This document shows positions 57,201 through 64,000 of a stretch of 64,000 bases of DNA, in pieces. The first letter of the stretch is position 1. Every line of letters begins with the position of its first letter. The position numbers and the translations under genes are program-made. The notes beneath the pieces are model-generated. The model ran no database searches. It saw nothing but the letters and a program-made list of their open reading frames with translations, and was not told the origin of the DNA. This DNA is from Microglena sp. YARC. Taxonomy: Eukaryota > Chlorophyta > Chlorophyceae > Chlamydomonadales > Chlamydomonadaceae. The stretch lies in NCBI GenBank assembly GCA_022414725.1, contig CM039462.1, forward strand, positions 5,007,751 to 5,071,750, written 5' to 3'.

Positions 57201-60200
57201 GAGAATGGAGAGGATCTTGGATGAGGGAAGCATCTTCATGATTAGAGGCAGAATAGTGCAGCCTCCACCCTTGCATTCGACCATGATCCTTGGCTGGCAG
57301 AGCAGCAAGGTAGACAACACCCCACACCTCCAGATTAATAGTTGATGAAGGGAGGGGGTAGCACAACCGAATGCTGGCCCTTTGGAGTAGTACAGTGGTA
57401 GAGGCAAGCAGGGTGGTCTGAATAGCATCTCGAACCGCCACAGCCACGGGACAAGTAAAAAAACTGTGCATATGAGCATCACAGTCAGGAGGTGCTTCAG
57501 GGCAACAAGGACAACGAAACTGTACCCTGGATGACGCTCCACGGACCCCATCAGCTGCAAGACGCCACATGATTTCCTTCTGTTGGTTTTTCCAAGGAAA
57601 GGACCAGAGAGAAGACAACCGCCGAGCAAACATCCGGGTACATCCTGTCACATACCGGGGATTGTGGGGTAGGCCCATTGCTAGATCCACATACACAGTG
57701 CCTCCGTTTGAAGCAGCTCAGTGGTGCTATTCAGTAAGGTAGTCCCAAGTTTGACCTTGAACTTGGCTAGAGTAGCTGGGGGACCAAGTTGAAGAGAAGG
57801 GGAAGAAGGGGAGCAGGGAAGGATCCATCCCAGATGGGAGACGAGGAGGCGCATGAAGGAAACAGGTGGGGGGGCTGGTGGAGTTTCCTGCAGCCCTGGG
57901 GCAGACAGGAGTGAAAGAGAAGGAGGAGGGAGGGGGGGAGAAGGACCAGGGGGGGGGAGAAAGCAGATGAGCAGGGGGGACAGCCACCCTTGAGGAATAG
58001 AAGAAAGCAGGGAGGTCATTATAAGTGACACATTGTAGGGATGCCCGGCAACATTGAGCATGCCAAAGGGCATGGTGGACAGCCCAACAAGGCCCAGTTC
58101 AGGGTGCCACACAGAAGTGAAGCAGTATTGACGGCACTGGTCACCCGTTCAGTGCCGACGAGTGCACTCCGGTAAGGCGTACAAAAGGGAGGAGGAGATA
58201 CGTACTGCATCTGCGACACAGACCAACGAGGGGCACTGCATGAGCAGATAAAACTCATCGTCCAAGAAAGTGCCATATGAGACACGAGGAGGGGCGGTGA
58301 GTACAGCACCTGGGGCAGGTGGTAACAGGGCGGTAAGAAATGGGTTACCCCAGAGTACTGCTTGGTGACACCATGGACCCAGCTCCAACGGCCTGTATGT
58401 GACATCCCGTAGAGGACCAGCGGTGGTGGAGATGGCAGCAAATCCCAGGGCCGTACTACTAGGGAACGGCAACTAATATTAGTGTTTGAAAAAAAAATAT
58501 TAACTAATGTTATTATAGTGTCACAATAATATTAGTTTTTCAAATAAATTTAAAATTCTGGTGAGACGGCTCGTCCGACTAATATTATATAATATTATAT
58601 ACTAGTATTAATTCACTAATATTATATAACATAGCCGACCCCTACATACTACGCAACGGGCCATGAGGTAACCCTTGGTCACCCGCCGATGTCTTGAAGT
58701 GGGTAGTGTCCCTACAGGCATGTAGGAACGCTAGCGCTGGAGGCTGGGATGCCATGGACTGAGGCATGAGAGTATGGAGAAGCTCTTGGGGTACAAGGAG
58801 CCACAAAGGCGACCCTGACTGGATCCCCCTTGCAAGACCTCGAAAAAGGCGCACTCCCCACATAGCATGTCGGCTGGTAATGTGGTGCTACCATGGCATA
58901 ACACCAAGACCTCCTTGGCATGGGGAGCCTGTGAGAAGGGCAGAGGGAACTCCTGAAAGAACCAGAGCCTTATTAGCAGGTCCCAAGCAAACCTCTATCC
59001 ACCAGCTTGGTGGTAAGGCATCATAGGTCATTGACCACCTCTTGGGGAATGCCACCAAACTCAGCATGATAAAGTAAGGTGCTAAGGCCATACGAGGACG
59101 ATAAGAAGCCCCGGCCAAAATATGAGAGGGGCAGCTTGGCTAAGCGCGAAAAGGAGTGTTCGACGTGGGCAAGCCGTTCTGACCATTGTGGGGTCATCGG
59201 GGGGCAAGTGAGAGATCCGTTTGTGAACGAGACTCCCATAGTGGTGGTTTCTGCAACCACTGGGAAGCCCAGAATCTGAGCCAGGAGGAGGAAAGGATGA
59301 GGAACGCCAAAAGGAAGCAACTTGCTATTGAGATGATTGAGGTGCAGCCCTGATGCCTAACCAAAGAAGGTAAGGCAGGTCAGGAAAGCCTGCAGCTGAG
59401 CTGGGTCAAGGAAACGCAGCAGTACAATAATATCATCCGCATATTTGCAGCCTGTGCATGGAGATCCAGGTCTAATATCCATACCGATATTCTTGTGCAG
59501 CAACCAGTGTTGGAGTGCTTGCATGGCAAATAGGAAGAGGAGATGTGACAGTGGATCCCCTTGTCGGACACTGGCCAAGAAATCAAAAGCTCGCGACCGG
59601 AACCCATTAACCATAGCTCGGGTGGCTGTGGAGGACAGGAGAAGGAAAACCCACGTAAGGAAACCACGGCCAAGGCCAGCAACCTCCAGGCATTGGAAAA
59701 GGAAGGCACGGTCCATAGTGTTATACGCCCTCCGGAAGTCCAGAAAGGCCAACACCCCAGATTTATTCTGGGCTTTGAGCAACTCAGGGAGAAGTTGGAG
59801 AAAGAAGATAGCATCCCGGCACGGCAGGAAGGCGGATTGCTCCGGGGAAATGATCCGATACATGACCGGTCCCAGCCTGTTGGCTAGAACCTTTGCCAAA
59901 ATACGGTAGTCCGTATTCACAAGGGTAATAGGTCGGTAATTACCATCATCCTGTTGATGACCCCCTTTCCCGAGGATGATGAGCGAGCCCTCCAGAAACT
60001 CAGGAGGAAGGAGTCCCTTTGTACCCATGGAAGAGGACAGCCGACAGAGCAGAGGGATGAAGAAATCCGCTAAGGTACAATAGAGCTCGATCGGGATGCC
60101 ATCAGGTCCAGGCGACTTGCCTGGGGGAGACCGACGAATGGCTAAGCGACATTCTCCTGGTCGGACAGTCAAAGAGCCAACCTCATCTGCCACAGATGGA

Positions 60201-63200
60201 GGAAGACTAAAGGATGCCTGGCGATGAGCTGCCATGACTTCCTCCTGGGCAGCAGGGTGGGCAGACGGGGGTACGGAGGAGACAGAAGCCCAATAAGCTC
60301 CCACCACATATGGGTCGGATTGTCCAGTCACAAGCCCCCCACTGGGGGCCCTGAGGGAGTGCACCAACCGCGACGCAGGAGGAGGCCGCTCAAGTTTAGT
60401 GAGCAGAGGGCAAGGTCGCTCTTGGCCATAAAGCCAGTCCCGCCGTGCTGTTTCAGCTGAGGACACAGCTGCTCCATGTCGTGCCAGAAAAAGGGTCTGT
60501 CTATGAGTGATCACTTGTGGCAAGGCAGGCGAGCCGCCATCCTCAACCGAAGTAATGGAGGTGGCCAAGTGAATTTGTTTAGTTCAGCCCAATTAAACCT
60601 TACTTTTTTAAATAAATTTACAACGCAATATAATTATTGGTGGAATTTATTTCCTAGGAGACCTCCGCTGAAGAGGATTGGTGGCGGGCTGCAGTCAGCC
60701 GATTCAAAGAACTTGCTTTACCTGCCACTTGGGGTTTGAACATTGCATTTTTGAGAGAGAGGGGGTTCTAAACTCAGCAAAACACTGCCGAGACTGTACA
60801 GCAGCACAGCCTGCCAACCATCCAATTTTATAACACGGAAGCACGAGGGTTTTTTAGGCACCCCCTCAAACCTAAAAACAAACTTGGTCAAGTCCCAAAA
60901 AGGAAACAAACTAGAGGCTGCAAGAAGAGCGGAAAGGGGAGCGTGGAGGGGAGGGATGCCAAGGCAGGCAATCCAGAGCACCAAGCCCAACAAACACAAG
61001 ACAAGAGGGCTGAGCCAAAAGAGCTATAGACTAATCAAGGGCACGCGCTATGAGCACCTTAATGCAGCAATAATGCCCCTAACAGAAAAAAGCGCAAGTC
61101 AACCTAGCACAACCAACTAGCATAAAAGGACATGGGTGTCAAGAAGAGCAACCATAAAGCACCCCAAGAAAAAAAGGGCGAGTCCAGACGGAAAACAGAG
61201 AGTCCAGAAACCAATACAAGCAAGACTCAGCAAGCAGGCTCACATGACAGGGGCAAGAGAATCCACCACATTTTTGAGAGAGATAGAGGGTTCGTTACAT
61301 AAACTCAGCAAATCACTGCCGAGACTGGACAGCAGCACGGCCTGCCTATTTTTGCATGAGGGTACCACTTTAGGGTTTTTGTAGAATAATTGCCTTTCCA
61401 TGTCAGCTACAGGATGGAGTTCGAGCTTGCGAGAGGCCGTGGGTTCGATTCCTGCAACTCCCCGAAACTGGGAGGTTGGTCTAGTGGCATGATTTTCGCT
61501 TTGGGAGACTCCTATTTTTGTTAATTCACACAGGCTTAAGGGGGGGAAAGCATCGTCGGGTGGTTTCTTTATGACAGATCTTTTTGGGCGGAGCCCCCCC
61601 TTCTGGGGGGCGGGAGTCCCCAGAGTCACTTGGTTGTTCAATTGTCGTGTTGTCAGTTTGTCGTGTAGTCTGTTTGTCGTGTTGTTTGTTTGTTTTCCGA
61701 GTTGCTTGCAACGAGCCTAGGACTTGTTAAATTCAAGTAACTGACATATACTCTGTCTCATCTAACCACAGGTTGTTGGTTCTCTATCTGTATTTATCAA
61801 CCACATGGATCATTTCCAACTTGTTTTGTCTATTGGTATCAACCACATGGATAACTTCCAACTTTTCAAATTCAAGAAACTAATATACGCTGTCTCACCT
61901 AACTTCCAACTTTTCAAATTCAAGAAACAAATATACGCTGTCTCACCTAACTTCCATCTTTTCAAATTCAAGAAACTAATATACGCTGTCTCACCTAACC
62001 ACAGGTCCTTGATTTATTTATCGGTATCAACCACATGGATAACTTCAAACTTTTCAAATTCAAGTAACTGGCATACTCTCTGTCTCACCTAATCACAGGT
62101 TGTAGATTTCTCTATCGGTAGCTGTCATGTAGACAGCTGTCAGGTTTTCAAAGTTTAATCACTTTGAACTATACTCTATCCCACCTCACCACAGGTCATT
62201 GAGTTGTCTATCGGTATCAACTACATGGATCACTTTCAACTTTTCTTATCCAAGTAACTGATATACACTCTGTCTCACCTAACCACAGGTTGTTGATTTC
62301 TCTTTCAGTATCAACTACATGGATCACTTTCAACTTTTCTTATCCAAGTAACTGATATACACTCTGTCTCACCTAACCACAGGTTGTTGAGTTCTCTATT
62401 AGAATCAGTCACGTAGACAGCTGTCAGGTTTCAAAGTCTGATAACTGTAACGTATACTCTGTCTTAGTAATTAGTAATAACTGTAATGTATATTCTGTAA
62501 CCTATACTCTGTCTATTTAGCTCCGCCTTACGCTATGGTGTCCTTTACTTCACGTCCTGTGAGTAACTGTATTACACGGATGTAACAATTTCAATTTCAA
62601 GAACGTATACTCTGTCCCACATAACCACAGGTTGTTGAGTTCTCTATCGGTACCAACCACATGGATAACTTATTCACTTATGACTTGTTATAATTCAAGT
62701 AACTGACATTCACTCTGACCCACCTAACCACAGGTTGTTGATTTCTCTTTCAGTATCAACCGCATGAATCACTTTCAACTTTTCAAATTCAAATAACTGA
62801 TGTACACTCTGTCTCACCTAACCACAGATTGTTGAGTTCTCTATTAGAATCAGTCATATAGACAGGTGTCAGGTTTTCAAAGTTTAATAAATTTGAACTA
62901 TACTCTGACCCACATAACCACTAGAAGTTGAGTTCTCTACCACTTTCAGCCACATGGATCATTTATTTGTATTTAAGTAAGTGACCTATATGCTGTCTCA
63001 CCTATCCACAGGCAGTTGAGTTCTCTACCGCTATCAGCTATATGGACCACTTATTTATTTTTATTTATTGAAGTAACTGACCTACTCTTTGTATCACCTA
63101 TCCACAGGTAGTGAGCTACACGGGTCACTTTCATTTTTGTTCAAATTCAAGTAACTAACACATACTCTATCTCACCTTACCACAGGTAGCTGAAATCTCT

Positions 63201-64000
63201 ACCGCTATCAGCTACATGGATCACCTTCATTTTTTTAATTCAAGTAACTGACACAGACTCTGTCTCAACCACAGGGAGTCAGCTACATGGATCACCTACA
63301 TTTTTTAAATTCAAGTAACTGACACAGACTCTGTCTCAACCACAGGGAGTCAGCTACATGGATCACTTTCATTTTTTAAATTCAAGTAACTGACACAGAC
63401 TCTGTCTCAACCTCAGGGAGTCAGCTACATGGACCACTTCTATCTGCAATCGGAGCTGCTCACAGTCAGTCCTATTGTTCAAATTCAAGTAACTGACACA
63501 TACTCTATCTTACCTAAACACAGGTAGCTGAGTTCTCTACTGCTATCAGCCACATGGACTGCTTTTGATTTCTTTCAAATTCAAGTAACTGACACGTACT
63601 CTGTCTCACCTGACCACAGGTAGTTGAGTTCTCCACAGGGGTCAGCCACATGGACTGCTTTCAATTTTGTTCAAAATCAAGTAACTGACACATACTATGT
63701 CTCACCTAACCACAGGTAGTTGAGTTCTCCTCTGGAGTCAGCTACATGGACCACTTCTATCAGCTATCGGAGCTGCTCACAGTAAGCCCCATTGTTCAAA
63801 TCCAAGTAACTGACACATGCTATGCCTCACCAAACCACAGGTAGTTGAGTTCTCCTCTGGTGTGAGCTACATGGATCACTTCTATCAGCTTTCGGAGCTG
63901 CTCACAGTCAGTCCCATTTTGAGAAAGGAATATTCCTTCGGTATCCATGGTAACCCAGTAGACACTCCATACCGCGTCAGTGGGAACTTCACAAAAGTCA
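54300..64000 (+). CDS. Secreted or membrane-bound protein of unknown family, first three exons (continues past the window)
   Basis: Exons are 54300-54818, 55505-55765 and 63841 to beyond 64000. All joins are phase 0 (gaag|gtgggt; ttttag|gttatc; gagatg|gtagtt; ccacag|gtagtt), and the frame is open throughout. The start ATG (54300) opens a signal peptide with a Leu/Met core (PPPLLLLMLMLMRVLSLAG). The mature part has cysteines and N-glycosylation sequons (NMT, NFT, NYS). Later recognisable runs include EIRGRGKRGAVLRGRFENLL, WHDGECVPGLCSLDLSQ, TCDYYTDLFGTTGDLLLYW and SYMDHFYQLSELLTVSPI. No family is recognised. Intron 2 is about 8 kb and contains junction arrays at both ends, a LINE and a permuted tRNA gene. 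Whether it is correctly spliced cannot be judged from DNA. Confidence 0.7.
54940..55400. repeat. TGTG/TGCATGCA-rich intron 1 repeat
   Basis: Repeated cattggctattgtgtcattg (three times, 54960-55050) and gtgtgcatgcatacatgtg units (55170-55380) fill intron 1. A partial copy of the second exon (gattgcgtccctggcctgtgcagcc, then ctcacgcag) lies at 55430-55468, just before the real exon. Confidence 0.8.
55766..56470 (+). repeat. Three tandem copies of the exon-2 end plus 5' splice site
   Basis: After the real donor at 55766, copies of the last about 75 bases of exon 2 (ctgacctttttggtaccact, gacttgctgttgtactggga, atgcatgcgcctggggattc) end at 56030, 56279 and 56467. Each is followed by gtgagttgg. The spacers are GGTGTGGGG-rich. 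The first two copies keep an open frame and a better donor than the original (gtgagt against gtagtt). Confidence 0.88.
56640..57060. repeat. Block duplicated on both sides of the LINE
   Basis: gagagtccagaaaccaa, gctcagcaagcaggcacaca and gacaggggcgagagaatcca recur at 61195-61270. Both copies flank the 57.1-60.6 kb LINE in the same orientation. They may be parts of a larger element, or a duplication made with it. Confidence 0.6.
57142..60568 (-). mobile_element. Second LINE, decayed, in intron 2 of the secreted-protein gene
   Basis: The best frame (60568-59357) encodes a reverse transcriptase: SPPGKSPGPDGIPIELYC, NYRPITLVNTDYRILAKVL, GVLAFLDFRRAYNTMDRAF, VRQGDPLSHLLFLFAMQAL and YADD near residues 376-379. 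The coding then continues through broken frames (59320-59021, 59118-58888, 58441-58019, 58112-57681). It ends in 57696-57142, which carries a C-terminal zinc knuckle (CPCCPE, then HMHSFFTCP). Frameshifts and stops make it inactive. It differs clearly from the 45.6 kb LINE, so two lineages are present. No endonuclease domain is visible upstream. Confidence 0.85.
58455..58640. mobile_element. AT-rich insertion within the LINE
   Basis: A block with repeated ctaatattatataatatta and caactaatattagtg words interrupts LINE coding. The coding resumes on both sides. It is palindromic, about 185 bp and non-coding, suggesting a small MITE nested in the LINE. Exact ends are not resolved. Confidence 0.45.
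60760..61320. repeat. Duplicated non-coding block
   Basis: tttttgagagagagggggtt, aaactcagcaaaacactgcc and gactgtacagcagcac at 60748-60810 recur at 61270-61345. Between them is sequence partly shared with 56640-56720. No gene was recognised. Confidence 0.6.
61428..61505 (+). tRNA. Permuted tRNA-Pro (UGG)
   Basis: The 3' half lies before the 5' half. 61428-61463 gives position 38, anticodon-stem gcgag, variable aggcc, T-arm gtggg-ttcgatt-cctgc, acceptor aactccc and discriminator C. Six bases later, 61470-61505 gives acceptor gggaggt, tg, D-arm gtct...gat and anticodon stem/loop ttcgc-tttggg (anticodon TGG). Rejoined, the stems pair: acceptor 6 of 7 (one G:A), anticodon 5 of 5 with one G:U, T 5 of 5 with two G:U. 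Flanks ggagt (61416-61420) and actcc (61508-61512) pair across the ends, as expected of a bulge-helix-bulge substrate. TTTTT at 61515-61519 is a Pol III terminator. A- and B-box words are intact. The break lies between positions 37 and 38. The discriminator C fits eukaryotic tRNA-Pro. Confidence 0.78.
61583..61630 (+). repeat. Dispersed repeat family C end (foldback)
   Basis: ttttgggcggagcccccctt then ctggggggcgggagtccc matches the foldback end of family C. The rest of the copy is replaced by gttgtcagtttgtcgtgtag repeats. Confidence 0.55.
61740..63840 (+). repeat. Roughly 20 tandem copies of the intron-2 acceptor plus exon-3 start
   Basis: Units at about 70-130 bp spacing share ctgtctcacctaaccacag then gttgttgagttctctatc, tatcaaccacatggatcact and aacttttcaaattcaagtaa. 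The acag junctions fall near 61771, 62004, 62099, 62194, 62289, 62383, 62628, 62734, 62828, 62925, 63012, 63109, 63186, 63275, 63345, 63416, 63523, 63618, 63713 and 63840. The last is the real exon 3. Copies become more exon-like towards it. The one at 63714-63780 is an intact 66-nt frame (VVEFSSGVSYMDHFYQLSEL, then LT) with its own donor gtaagc. A family-D element interrupts the array at 62518-62600. Confidence 0.88.

Noticed and set aside
59445..59909. Plus-strand Arg/Lys-rich frames
   Set aside because: Antisense shadows of the second LINE's reverse transcriptase.

Overview
The window is nuclear DNA from a eukaryote, most likely a green alga of the prasinophyte grade. Four things point this way: intron-split genes with GT-AG junctions, a plastid-type membrane-anchored DnaJ-like zinc-finger gene, a plant/algal-type 3-ketoacyl-CoA synthase, and an apparently permuted tRNA-Pro gene, a gene form known from prasinophytes and red algae. 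Two decayed LINEs, a tyrosine-recombinase element, an LTR and several MITE families fit a large, repeat-rich genome. A pyramimonadalean such as Cymbomonas is a guess, not a result. No prokaryotic operon, CRISPR array or phage is visible. A 1000-base run of N lies at 19065-20064.

Layout. 1-9.2 kb: dispersed MITE-like repeats, simple repeats and tandem arrays, with one doubtful minus-strand exon near 2 kb. 9.3-14.2 kb: four 3'-terminal exons of a minus-strand 3-ketoacyl-CoA synthase (KCS). 14.3-19.06 kb: satellites and a stretch with many apparent indels, then the gap. 20.95-30.97 kb: the plus-strand 3' part of a multi-exon gene of unknown function. 31-35.8 kb: repeats plus stray exon copies. 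35.9-38.03 kb: a complete three-exon minus-strand plastid protein gene. 38.6-42.2 kb: a broken tyrosine-recombinase element. 45.6-47.6 kb: a LINE next to a MYND zinc-finger exon (47.6-48.2 kb). 49.3-49.8 kb: an LTR. 54.3-64 kb: a plus-strand secreted-protein gene whose roughly 8 kb second intron holds a second LINE (57.1-60.6 kb) and the permuted tRNA-Pro gene (61.43-61.51 kb).

The most unusual feature runs through the window. Introns carry tandem or clustered degenerate copies of the exon junction next to them: copies of exon ends plus 5' splice sites near intron starts, and copies of 3' splice sites plus exon starts near intron ends. The pattern occurs independently in the KCS gene, the 21-31 kb gene and the 54-64 kb gene. 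In the last, about twenty acceptor/exon-start units precede the real third exon. A second clear signal is a six-copy, roughly 155-195 bp MITE family with 8-bp target-site duplications, four perfect and two imperfect, which marks it as hAT-like.

Exon models come from reading frame, intron phase and splice consensus only; no transcript or similarity search was available.
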